From contig NZ_FNDD01000038.1 of the NCBI RefSeq assembly GCF_900100015.1, positions 1 to 45,215 of the forward strand: DNA of 45,215 nt, read 5' to 3'. The position numbers and the translations under genes were made by a program. Of the stretch, positions 32,763 to 40,987 are shown piece by piece (position 1 is the first letter of the stretch; every line of letters begins with the position of its first letter). Under the pieces are notes generated by a model, which worked only from the letters and a program-made list of their open reading frames with translations, was not told where the DNA came from and did not search any database. The DNA is from Vibrio xiamenensis. GTDB lineage: Bacteria; Pseudomonadota; Gammaproteobacteria; Enterobacterales; Vibrionaceae.

Positions 32763-33104
32763 TGTTGATTACTTATTATTTTGTTTGTGAAGCTGTTATA
32801 AAAGCGTTGCGTTGCGAGCTGTGCCTTTATATGTCCATCCCCTAATACAACCACATATTATGTGTGGCGTGACTTTAGTTCAAATACGAGGTTCGGTAAT
32901 TTATTTGATCTAGTTATCAAAACTGAACTTATGTGTACTCAAAAATGAGAATTCGTTGATTGTTGATAGTTTTTGAGAATGGTTTTTGTTGCGATATTGA
33001 AAGTTTGGATTGTTGGTGTAAGCAATGAAAGGTAAGTGTGCTGGGGGGGGGGGCAGTACTTGAGCGACAAAATAACCCGTCAAGTACTGAGCAGAGAAGC
33101 GTGA
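32763..33104. other. Gap with a G-tract and an inverted repeat
   Basis: No gene. It contains the promoter area of the PilZ gene (AT-rich), a run of 11 G at 33043-33053, and directly after it a perfect inverted repeat CAGTACTTGA/TCAAGTACTG (33054-33063, 33080-33089), which probably ends the acetyltransferase transcript. Confidence 0.6.
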
Positions 33105-33596
33105 TTACAGTTTGACTCGCGCCATGTAGTAAGTGTCTATGTATTCACCTTGGCGAAACACTGAACCTTTGGCTTGGCCTTCAATTTCAAAGCCAAACTT
33201 TTTGTAGCAAGCGATGGCGCCTTCGTTATCGCAGTTGACTTCAATTTGAACGCGTTTGATTTGCAGCCAGTTATCGGCAAGCTCAAGTACGGTTTCGATC
33301 ATCTTCGAGCCAATGCCGCGGTTGTGATAATCATCGTGTACGCCAATACCAAAACTCGCGCAATGGGCGGTTCTTGGGCGTTGTGAATGCTCAAAGCCGA
33401 TATTACCGACCACTTTGCCATCCACTTCAGCAACAAATGAGTACACGCCAACGGGCATGGATTCGAGTCGTTTGGTCCACATATCAATCGAAGGTTTTGG
33501 CAGTTGCAGCGTACCCGCTTGTGCTTTGGGCTGCGAATAGATGTTGGCGACAGCGGCAGCATCGCTGACTTGCGTCGGGCGAATCAAAATCTCCAT
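33105..33596 (-). CDS. GNAT acetyltransferase, YhhY/AaaT-like, 163 aa
   Basis: Single GNAT domain. The acetyl-CoA pyrophosphate loop is NRGIGSK (about residues 91-97), followed by VNCDNEGAIACYKKFGFEIE. The protein aligns by eye along its length with E. coli YhhY, sharing patterns such as QPKAQAGTLQLPKPS.DMW, QRPRTAH, DNWLQIKR and GEYIDTYYMARVK. YhhY acetylates the amino group of some amino acids such as phenylalanine and methionine. A single gene divergent from the MFS transporter. Confidence 0.85.
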   Translation of the reverse strand: MEILIRPTQVSDAAAVANIYSQPKAQAGTLQLPKPSIDMWTKRLESMPVGVYSFVAEVDGKVVGNIGFEHSQRPRTAHCASFGIGVHDDYHNRGIGSKMIETVLELADNWLQIKRVQIEVNCDNEGAIACYKKFGFEIEGQAKGSVFRQGEYIDTYYMARVKL

Positions 33597-33734
33597 GCAA
33601 TTTTCCTTTATTTGATATGAGAAACAGCACCTTATAACGAAAATTTAGTAAAGAAAAGCATTAAGCATGTTAATCAAGTGTTGGTAAAATAACCGCCGCC
33701 AGTTACTATGCTTTCTTTTGTAAGGACGTGAGTC

Positions 33735-34913
33735 ATGACCGCTCTTAAACGCTGGCAAACTCCCCAGCACTTTTTAATTTTTGTTTCTATCATCGTGCCG
33801 ATCGCTTTTTCAAGCTGGATGGCGCTACTCAATAACTTTGTGGTGGAAAAAGCCCATTTCGATGGCGCAGATATCGGTTTACTGCAGAGCGTGCGTGAAA
33901 TTCCAGGCTTTCTCGCCTTTACTGCGGTGTTTGTGCTGCTGTTTATTCGCGAACAACGCTTTATGTTGATCTCTCTGGCACTGCTGACGCTTGGAACTGC
34001 AATCACTGGCTTTTTTCCTTCCCTGTTTGGATTGCTGTTTACAACGCTGGTGATGTCGACCGGATTTCATTATTTCGAAACGCTTAAGCAGTCACTGTCT
34101 CTGCAGTGGCTAAATAAAGATGAAGCGCCTGAGATGCTGGGTAAGATGATATCCATTGGCGCATTAGCCTCACTGCTGACTTATGGCGTGCTGTGGGTGA
34201 TGCTGGAAGTGCTCAAACTTGATTACACCACAGTGTATCTCAGCACTGGCGGTTTAGGTTTGGTACTGGTGATTGTCGCTGCGCTGATTTTTCCAGAGTT
34301 TCAATCCCACACACCACAAAACAAGAAGTTAGTGCTGCGCAAACGTTATTGGCTCTATTACGCGTTGACGTTCATGAGCGGCGCAAGACGTCAGATTTTT
34401 ACCGTGTTTGCGGGCTTTTTGATGGTGGAAAAGTTTGGTTATTCGGCGGGCGACATCACCATGCTGTTTATGATTAACTATGTATTTAACTTCTTGTTTG
34501 CTAAACGTATTGGCCGCTTTATTGGCGTGATTGGCGAGCGCAGCGCCTTGGCGTTTGAATACGTCGGTTTGATTTTGGTGTTTGTGGGTTATGCCATTGT
34601 CACCACCTCAGAGTGGGCGGCGGCGCTGTATGTGGTTGACCATCTGTTCTTTGCTTTGGCTTTGGCGATCAAAACCTATTTCCAGAAAATTGCGGATCCT
34701 GCGGATATGGCATCGACCGCTGGCGTGTCGTTTACCATCAACCACATTGCGGCGGTGGTGATTCCGGTGACGTTTGGTTTGATCTGGTTGGTCTCTCCGG
34801 CGTGGGTGTTTTATATCGGCGCGGCGATGGCGGCGGTTTCATTGCTGCTGGCATTGAACATTCCGCGCCAACCGGCCCATGGCAACGAAACCCTGCGTTT
34901 TCGTTTAAGTTAA
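33735..34913 (+). CDS. MFS transporter, 392 aa
   Basis: About 12 hydrophobic helices. Amino-terminal SSWMALLNNFVVEKAHFDGA and DIGLLQSVREIPGFLAFTAV are typical of a distinct MFS subgroup common in vibrios, whose substrate is unknown. No motif-A loop of drug exporters is clear. The start has AAGGACG 7 nt upstream. Followed by a terminator shared with the pdu operon end. Confidence 0.82.
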   Translation: MTALKRWQTPQHFLIFVSIIVPIAFSSWMALLNNFVVEKAHFDGADIGLLQSVREIPGFLAFTAVFVLLFIREQRFMLISLALLTLGTAITGFFPSLFGLLFTTLVMSTGFHYFETLKQSLSLQWLNKDEAPEMLGKMISIGALASLLTYGVLWVMLEVLKLDYTTVYLSTGGLGLVLVIVAALIFPEFQSHTPQNKKLVLRKRYWLYYALTFMSGARRQIFTVFAGFLMVEKFGYSAGDITMLFMINYVFNFLFAKRIGRFIGVIGERSALAFEYVGLILVFVGYAIVTTSEWAAALYVVDHLFFALALAIKTYFQKIADPADMASTAGVSFTINHIAAVVIPVTFGLIWLVSPAWVFYIGAAMAAVSLLLALNIPRQPAHGNETLRFRLS

Positions 34914-34952
34914 TTTGCCGATTGGGTTTCTGGTTGATTGGATTCGACAAAC

Positions 34953-34980
34953 AAAAACAGCGCTTAGGCGCTGTTTTTTT
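34953..34980. terminator. Bidirectional terminator between the MFS gene and the pdu operon
   Basis: AAAAACAGCGC, loop TTAG, GCGCTG and seven T. On the minus strand it is followed by TTTTTG, so it may also end the pdu-cobA transcript 130 bases past cobA. Confidence 0.85.
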
Positions 34981-35113
34981 ATCCCTAACCGATATCGACT
35001 TTGGCAATGTGCGTGAGGCTAAGGCTTACGGGCCAGAGTAGTTTCGTCACAAAGCTGCTGCGGCACAGGTTTGTTTGGAATCAGAGTTGTTTGGGCACAG
35101 AGTTGTTTCGGTA

Positions 35114-35899
35114 TTAAGCAAACAGACGTTCCAGATTGTAGAGCTCTTCAATATGGCGCAAACTGGCGTTAAACGACAGCAGCGAATGTTTGGCGGCAAC
35201 ATCGCCAATCACAATCAGTGCTGGAGCGCCGACTTTCGCCTGTGCAACTTTGCTTGGCAGTTCGCTAAGGTTTGCACACACCACTTGCTGATTATCGCGA
35301 CTGGCGCAGTGCACCACGGCCGCGGGCGTGTTGGCACTTTTTCCGCCGGCGATCAATTGCTCGCAGATCGAGTCAAGTTGGCTCATGCCCATCAAAATCA
35401 CTAAGGTGCCATCGAGTTTGGCGTACAGCGACCAATCTTGTGGTTCTTTGCCTTGTTTTAAATGCCCGGTAACGACATGAAACGCGGAGGCGCAGTCACG
35501 ATGAGTGACCGGAATACCGGCATAAGCCAGACCGCCAATCGCCGAGCTGATTCCCGGCACCACTTCAAATTCCACACCATTTTCGACCAAGGCTTCCGCC
35601 TCTTCACCGCCGCGACCAAACACATACGGATCGCCGCCTTTAAGGCGAATCACCCGTTTACCTTGCTGTGCGTAGTGAACCAGAGTTTGGTTGATTTCGT
35701 GCTGTGGAATCGGGTGGAAGTTTGGCAATTTGCCGACGTTAATTTTTTCGCAGCCACTTGGCGCTTCACGCAAAATTTCCGCGCTGACCAGACGATCAAA
35801 CACCAAGACATCCGCGCTGCGAATCAAATGCAACGCCTTAACGGTTAACAGTGTCGGGTCGCCAGGGCCGGCGCCCACTAGCCAGACTTTTCCGTTCAT
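35114..35899 (-). CDS. cobA: Uroporphyrinogen-III C-methyltransferase (SUMT)
   Basis: 261 residues, one methylase domain. Signature pieces: WLVGAGPGDPTLLTVKAL (SAM loop), LKGGDPYVFGRGGEEAEALV, EVVPGISSAIGG and GTLVILMG. It methylates uroporphyrinogen III twice to precorrin-2, the branch point to siroheme and cobalamin. Its start overlaps the pduW stop by 4 bases (ATGA), so it is the last gene of the pdu operon. In Salmonella this position holds pduX, also a B12-related gene; here B12 supply seems to be boosted earlier in the pathway. Confidence 0.93.
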   Translation of the reverse strand: MNGKVWLVGAGPGDPTLLTVKALHLIRSADVLVFDRLVSAEILREAPSGCEKINVGKLPNFHPIPQHEINQTLVHYAQQGKRVIRLKGGDPYVFGRGGEEAEALVENGVEFEVVPGISSAIGGLAYAGIPVTHRDCASAFHVVTGHLKQGKEPQDWSLYAKLDGTLVILMGMSQLDSICEQLIAGGKSANTPAAVVHCASRDNQQVVCANLSELPSKVAQAKVGAPALIVIGDVAAKHSLLSFNASLRHIEELYNLERLFA

Positions 35900-37080
35900 A
35901 ATCCAATCCTCATTACGTCTTTGGCGATCATTAATTCTTCATTGGTGGCGATGACCGCAAGGGTTATTGGACTCTCATCACGAGAAATAATCATTGATGT
36001 AGCGCGGTTTTTCTCCACATCTATCAGAATATTTAATGGTTGTAGCGATGTGCAGATTTTCACGCGAATCGCCGCAGCATGTTCACCAATGCCACCGGTA
36101 AAAATGATCGCATCCACATGGCCGAGTTTGACCAAATACTGACCGATAAACGCGCGCACTCGCTCAATAAACATCTCTAGCGCCAATGCCGCACGTTGAT
36201 TGCCTTGCTCGGCGGCTTGTTGTAAGTCGCGGCAGTCATGAGAGAGACCGGATACGCCAAACAAACCACTTTGCTGATTGATCATCGTGTTGAGATCGCT
36301 TGCGCTTAAGGACTCTTTTTCGGCGAGAAATGGCAAAATCGATGGATCAATATCGCCGCAGCGAGTCCCCATCATTACGCCAGCGAGCGGCGTGAATCCC
36401 ATCGATGTCTGTATTGAGCGTCCATGCTCTATCGCGCACAGACTCGAACCGTTTCCTAAGTGGCAAGTAATCAAATTCAGCTGCTCAAGGGGGGTATTGC
36501 AGGCGTTGGCGTAAGCCTGGCTAACGTATTTATGGCTGGTGCCGTGAAAGCCATAACGCCGGATGTGGTAGCGCTGATAATACTCATAAGGAATCGGATA
36601 GAGATAATCTTTCGCCGCTAAGGTGTGGTGAAATGAGGTATCAAATACCGCAACGGCCTTGGCGAGCGGAAGCGTATTCATAAACGCGCGAATGCCAACC
36701 AAGTTGACTGGGTTGTGCAGCGGCGCAAGTTCGCACAGTTGCTCTATTTGGGTTAATGCGCGCTCGTCGATAAGCGCTGAGTCGTGAAAAACTTCGCCGC
36801 CATGGGCCACGCGATGGCCGACACCGCTGATTTCGTCCAGTTGGCTGACGACGCCAACTTCAAGCAGGTGATGAACAATCAGTTCGACGGCTTGTTGGTG
36901 ATTGTCGACCGACAGGATATGTTCGATGTATTGGTTGGAATATTTGAGGGTAAAGCGTGCGTCACTTAGACCAATTCGCTCAACAATGCCTTGGCATAGT
37001 GTGGTTTCTTGCGGCATCGCAAACAGCTGAAACTTAAGCGATGAGCTACCCGCATTGATGGCGAGAATTTTAGTTTGCAT
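35896..37080 (-). CDS. pduW: Propionate/acetate kinase PduW, 394 aa
   Basis: ASKHA kinase with ILAINAGSSSLKFQLF at the start, GVGHRVAHGGEVF, FDTSFHHTL, RYGFHGTSHKYVSQ, HLGNGSSLCAIEHG, MMGTRCGDIDPSILPF and FTGGIGEHAAAIR. It turns propionyl phosphate and ADP into propionate and ATP, giving the energy yield of the pathway. The start is ATG 37080, with AGGAG 6 nt upstream; a start nine codons upstream would contain the Shine-Dalgarno. Position next to pduV identifies it as PduW rather than the housekeeping AckA. Confidence 0.93.
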   Translation of the reverse strand: MQTKILAINAGSSSLKFQLFAMPQETTLCQGIVERIGLSDARFTLKYSNQYIEHILSVDNHQQAVELIVHHLLEVGVVSQLDEISGVGHRVAHGGEVFHDSALIDERALTQIEQLCELAPLHNPVNLVGIRAFMNTLPLAKAVAVFDTSFHHTLAAKDYLYPIPYEYYQRYHIRRYGFHGTSHKYVSQAYANACNTPLEQLNLITCHLGNGSSLCAIEHGRSIQTSMGFTPLAGVMMGTRCGDIDPSILPFLAEKESLSASDLNTMINQQSGLFGVSGLSHDCRDLQQAAEQGNQRAALALEMFIERVRAFIGQYLVKLGHVDAIIFTGGIGEHAAAIRVKICTSLQPLNILIDVEKNRATSMIISRDESPITLAVIATNEELMIAKDVMRIGL

Positions 37081-37109
37081 TGGCCTCTCCTTGTGGTCGT
37101 GAATCAACG

Positions 37110-37559
37110 TTAAATTGTGGTCTGCGGTGGGCCGAGACCAGACAGATAATCGATGAGTGGCTCAATACCTTGGCCGCTGTACGATGAGGTAACAAAAATG
37201 GGCGCAGCACCTGCGCCGCTCAGATGCTCAGTGGCGAACGCTAAATTGGCACTGCTGTCATCCGCTTTAGTGACAATGCCGATCACCGGTTTATTGAACA
37301 CACTGGCAAACAGTGGCGCGAACACGTCTTGTTCGGTGGTGGCGCTGTGCACCAGACCAATCACATCGGCATCGTAGGAGGTGGTGATTAGCGCGCTATT
37401 CAGGCGGCGGTTTTCTAAATACTCACCCGGCGTATCGATTGAGTTGGCTTCGCACTCGAGCGCTTGAGTTTTATGATATTTGAGCGGCGCACCGCGCAAT
37501 TTTTGTAGCAGGGTGGTTTTGCCGCATTGGGTTTGGCCGATAAGCATCAAACGTTGCAT
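37110..37559 (-). CDS. pduV: PduV (EutP/PduV family GTPase-like protein), 149 aa
   Basis: Ras-like P-loop GQTQCGKTTLL (about residues 8-18), IDTPGEY (switch region), and IVTKADD (base recognition, normally NKxD). PduV associates with the microcompartment surface and may link it to filaments or spatial placement. It lies 3 bases after pduU and 29 bases before pduW in reading order. Confidence 0.92.
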   Translation of the reverse strand: MQRLMLIGQTQCGKTTLLQKLRGAPLKYHKTQALECEANSIDTPGEYLENRRLNSALITTSYDADVIGLVHSATTEQDVFAPLFASVFNKPVIGIVTKADDSSANLAFATEHLSGAGAAPIFVTSSYSGQGIEPLIDYLSGLGPPQTTI

Positions 37560-37562
37560 GGC

Positions 37563-37937
37563 TTAAGTCCTAGTAATGTCGCAAGGGGTGAATTTGAGCT
37601 GCTGGCTGAGAATATGAATCACCTGTTTTAAGGCATACTCCACTGCCGACACATCGCCGGTTATCACCACAGCGCCCGTAAAACGGTCGATAAAGCCGAT
37701 TTCGACATTGCCAGATTTGGTGGTGATGTCGCTGGCGATGATCGCGCCTTCACTGGGAGTGATGGTCAAAATTCCAATCGCGCTGGCTTGCTCGTTCAAC
37801 CCCAATTTTTTGTAGATAGCTTGATTGGGGTTGGCGATAAGATGGGCGAGAGTCACCTGCTTACCTGGCACATATTCTTGAATAATGCGCGTTTTGCTTG
37901 CCTCGCGGTCATCGATTTGGCTTTGTGGGTCAAACAT
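37563..37937 (-). CDS. pduU: Microcompartment shell protein PduU, 124 aa
   Basis: Permuted BMC domain: IQEYVPGKQVTLAHLIANPN, AIGILTITPSEGAIIASDIT, VEIGFIDRFTGAVVITGDVS, VEYALKQV and a C-terminal TPCDITRT. Near-complete agreement by eye with Salmonella PduU. It has eight or so extra N-terminal residues (MFDPQSQIDD). Start supported by AGGAGG at 5 nt. Forms trimers or hexamers with a pore closed by a small beta barrel; thought to tile part of the shell and bind PduV. Confidence 0.95.
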   Translation of the reverse strand: MFDPQSQIDDREASKTRIIQEYVPGKQVTLAHLIANPNQAIYKKLGLNEQASAIGILTITPSEGAIIASDITTKSGNVEIGFIDRFTGAVVITGDVSAVEYALKQVIHILSQQLKFTPCDITRT

Positions 37938-37956
37938 ATCGGCCTCCTAACTCTTG

Positions 37957-38505
37957 CTACAGCAGTTGTTGCCAAAGATCGGCGTGAGGTTTGGCAATCA
38001 CGCTGGCATGCACCAGCAGACCTTTTTCGCCAGCTTTAAGGCTGGCAACTTGCACCGCCGAGCTCACATCGGAAACATCGCCATTGACCACCAAATAGCA
38101 TTTTCCGCCAATGCCAAACGCCATATGAATACGCAGCAAGGTGACGTTGGCGGCTTTCACTGCGGCATCGGCAGCGTCAACGCAGGTTGCGACGCTGTAG
38201 GTTTCCACAACACCAATTGATTGTTTGGTATCGGGTTGGGTTACACCGCTCAGCGCAGGCAATACGCTGGCGTGGACATTGGCGAGCACGAAGCTGTCGA
38301 TCGCCATATGACCGCCTTGTTGCTCACCGTTTTGCACCGACTGTTTGACCGCAGCGATTTCGCCGCCGACCATCACGATGTATTTACCCGGACAGATGGT
38401 TTTGGCCGATAGCAAAGTGACATTGGCGCTTTTTAGCATCACGTCACACACTTCAATGCCTTTGGCAATGCTGTTGAGTTCGACTAATCCAATTGCATGA
38501 TGCAT
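37957..38505 (-). CDS. pduT: Tandem-domain shell protein PduT with Fe-S site, 182 aa
   Basis: Two BMC domains (about 1-90 and 95-182). The cluster ligand Cys38 is visible in SAKTICPGK, which in the trimer holds one [4Fe-4S] cluster across the shell. The second domain has AFGIGGKCYLVVNGDVSDV. It is thought to pass electrons through the shell, probably to PduS, whose gene lies 4 bases upstream. Confidence 0.95.
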   Translation of the reverse strand: MHHAIGLVELNSIAKGIEVCDVMLKSANVTLLSAKTICPGKYIVMVGGEIAAVKQSVQNGEQQGGHMAIDSFVLANVHASVLPALSGVTQPDTKQSIGVVETYSVATCVDAADAAVKAANVTLLRIHMAFGIGGKCYLVVNGDVSDVSSAVQVASLKAGEKGLLVHASVIAKPHADLWQQLL

Positions 38506-38509
38506 AAGC

Positions 38510-39868
38510 TTATCCTCGACTTAAAATGATGGCGCTGTCGCTTATCGCGCTGACGATGCCATTAATACTGGCGTGCTGGGCAACGCTCAGTGCGTTTGGC
38601 GCAGCCGTGGCGATGCAGTCACCCACTTGCACGCGTTCTCCGACTTCCACGCATGGCGTGGCGGTCGCGCCGATGTGCTGACTGAGTAAAATGGTGACTT
38701 GTTGCGGTTGCCAATCGAGCGTGGTCAGCGGCGCTTGATGATAGAAAGGCTCAAGTTTTAAACGCGCGATCAAGCGATTGATCGGTACTAAGCGATGCTC
38801 GGCCATTGGGTCTTGCTGCTCAATCGGTTCGCTGTATTTGGCGCCGCTTGCACGCAGCTCTTTTTTGAGTATTTGATTGATGCGCATCGGCGAAATTTCG
38901 ACCGGGCAGGCGTAACTTTCACACACGCTGCATTCTGAGCAAGTGAGCGCTGAAAGCAGGGTAGACGGTTTGGCAAATTGCTTATAACTCATCGACTTTA
39001 CCAGCTCATGAGGCGAGAGTTCATGGCCAATCAAATGGCGCGGGCATAAGTCAGTACACAGCCGACACTGCTCACAGACGGTTTTGGCCATCGCCATGAT
39101 TTGCTCATCGCTGCGCAGCCGCCGATTGATCAGCAGATGATCGTCTGGAAACGCCAGTATGCCGCCGGTGGTTTTGGTGACGGGGGAATCAATATCGGCC
39201 AAGTATTTGCCCATCATCGGTCCGCCGTTAATGTAGGCCGGATTGCTAACGGTCGCGCCGCCTGCCAGTTCAATCAACTGCGAGATTTTGGTGCCAATCG
39301 GCACATTCACGGTCATCGGTTTGGCGATGGCGCCGTTTAAGGTCAGCACGCGATGCGTGACGGGAGTTTGATCGTCGATGGCATGAGCAAGGTTAATCAG
39401 GGTCTGAACATTATTGACCACCACGCCAATACTGATTGGAATCTGCGCCGGAGGCACACGACGCCCGGTGGCCAACCAGATGGTGATCACTTCATCGCCC
39501 GCCGGATAGACATCGGGCAAAATATGCAGTTTTACATTGGCGGGTAATTTGGGAGTAAGGGTATCGATTGCCGCTTGATATTTGGCTTTTAACGCAATGA
39601 TGCCTTGTTTGGCGCCGGTTGCTTGCATCGAATAGCCTAACCCGCGCAGCAGTGCATCACTTTCGCTGACCATCAATTGCTGATCGACTTTTAGCATCGG
39701 CTCGCATTCAGCGGCGTTGACCAGCACGATCTCCGCCTTAGATTGCAATTTCACATAGGTGGGAAACCCAGCGCCGCCTGCACCAACGATGCCGCTTTGC
39801 TGAGCGATATCGACGATGTGTTCTGAGCTGAGCGGTTTCAGCGGGCTGTCTAAGCTTGCAGTATTCAT
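38510..39868 (-). CDS. pduS: Cobalamin reductase PduS, 452 aa
   Basis: RnfC-like flavoprotein. The N-terminal glycine-rich segment is GIVGAGGAGFPTYVKL (NADH/FMN), later NGGPMMGKYL. Two ferredoxin-like clusters follow: CEQCRLCTDLCPRHL and CSECSVCESYACPVEIS. It reduces cob(III)- and cob(II)alamin inside the compartment for PduO to adenosylate. ATG overlaps the pduQ stop by 4 bases. Confidence 0.95.
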   Translation of the reverse strand: MNTASLDSPLKPLSSEHIVDIAQQSGIVGAGGAGFPTYVKLQSKAEIVLVNAAECEPMLKVDQQLMVSESDALLRGLGYSMQATGAKQGIIALKAKYQAAIDTLTPKLPANVKLHILPDVYPAGDEVITIWLATGRRVPPAQIPISIGVVVNNVQTLINLAHAIDDQTPVTHRVLTLNGAIAKPMTVNVPIGTKISQLIELAGGATVSNPAYINGGPMMGKYLADIDSPVTKTTGGILAFPDDHLLINRRLRSDEQIMAMAKTVCEQCRLCTDLCPRHLIGHELSPHELVKSMSYKQFAKPSTLLSALTCSECSVCESYACPVEISPMRINQILKKELRASGAKYSEPIEQQDPMAEHRLVPINRLIARLKLEPFYHQAPLTTLDWQPQQVTILLSQHIGATATPCVEVGERVQVGDCIATAAPNALSVAQHASINGIVSAISDSAIILSRG

Positions 39869-40977
39869 AGCAGTGCCTCAATGATGGTTCGAACTTGGGC
39901 GGCGCTTGGCTGGTAGGGCGAGGTTGCCAACGTTGAATCGTTTAATGCGGCGTTGATCATCGCCGACATATGTTCCATAGCTTGTGCGCGGTTGACGTCC
40001 AGCGCGCGCAGCGAAGCGGTGATTTGCAGCTGTTTTTGCAGTTTTTGAATATGAAATATGAGCTGATTGACACCGGTTTCTGGCGTCGCCTGAGGCTGAC
40101 AAAAGCGCAAATGTTTCGCCAGCCGCGCATAGCGTTTGGCGGCGCGCGGTGAAAATCGCGCGTTAAAGCGCACCACATGAGTGAGCAAAATCGCGTTCGC
40201 CAGCCCGTGGGCAATATGGAACTGACCGCCAAGTTGATGAGCGATAGCGTGATTCAGCCCAAGCCCGGATTGACCAAACGCCGTTCCCGCCAAGCAAGAA
40301 GCGTTATGCAGTTTCTCCCGAATTGCCAAGCAGGCGCCATTTTCATACGCCACCGGAAGATAGCGAAACACAATATGAATGGCTTTTTCGGCTAAGGCGT
40401 CGCTAAAGTCGGTGCTGTTGGTCGCCACATAGGCTTCAAGGGCGTGGGTGAGTACATCCATGCCGGTGTTGGCGGTGACCTTCGGCGGTACGGTGACCAC
40501 AAACTCAGGGTCGAGCAGGGCGATATCCGGGTAGATACTGCGCTCAAACAGCGGATATTTGATGCCTCTTTCTGAGTCGGTGATAACCGACGCGCTGGTC
40601 ACCTCGGAACCCGTGCCACTGGTGGTTGGAATTGCAATGCAAGCGTCAATGTTGACTCCCAAATGGCTGGCGAAAAACACCATCGCCTTAGCGGCATCAA
40701 TGGCAGAACCGCCGCCAAAGCCAATCACCACATCGGGTTTGATGCGCAGCAGCACTTCAATGCCCGCCACGACAGTTTTGATGTTGGGATCGGGCTGAAT
40801 GTCACTGTAGACGCTGACATGGTTACCGACTAACGGCGCTTTAAGCCGTTCGATCGCCGCGCCGTTTGCCAAAAATGGGTCGCACACAATCCACACCGTT
40901 TTGCCTTGAAAACGGCGCAAATATTCCAGGCTGTCCGCCCCACTGTAGATGGCGGTTGGCAGAGCAAAACGTTTCAT
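39865..40977 (-). CDS. pduQ: Propanol dehydrogenase PduQ, 370 aa
   Basis: Iron-dependent alcohol dehydrogenase. GFGGGSAIDAAKAM (NAD binding), IPTTSGTGSEVTSASVI, and the iron ligands in GMDVLTHALEAY and GLNHAIAHQLGGQFHIAHG. It reduces propionaldehyde to 1-propanol and so regenerates NAD+ inside the shell for PduP. Next to pduP (10-base gap), with which it balances redox. Confidence 0.95.
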   Translation of the reverse strand: MKRFALPTAIYSGADSLEYLRRFQGKTVWIVCDPFLANGAAIERLKAPLVGNHVSVYSDIQPDPNIKTVVAGIEVLLRIKPDVVIGFGGGSAIDAAKAMVFFASHLGVNIDACIAIPTTSGTGSEVTSASVITDSERGIKYPLFERSIYPDIALLDPEFVVTVPPKVTANTGMDVLTHALEAYVATNSTDFSDALAEKAIHIVFRYLPVAYENGACLAIREKLHNASCLAGTAFGQSGLGLNHAIAHQLGGQFHIAHGLANAILLTHVVRFNARFSPRAAKRYARLAKHLRFCQPQATPETGVNQLIFHIQKLQKQLQITASLRALDVNRAQAMEHMSAMINAALNDSTLATSPYQPSAAQVRTIIEALL

Positions 40978-40987
40978 GCTTCACTCC

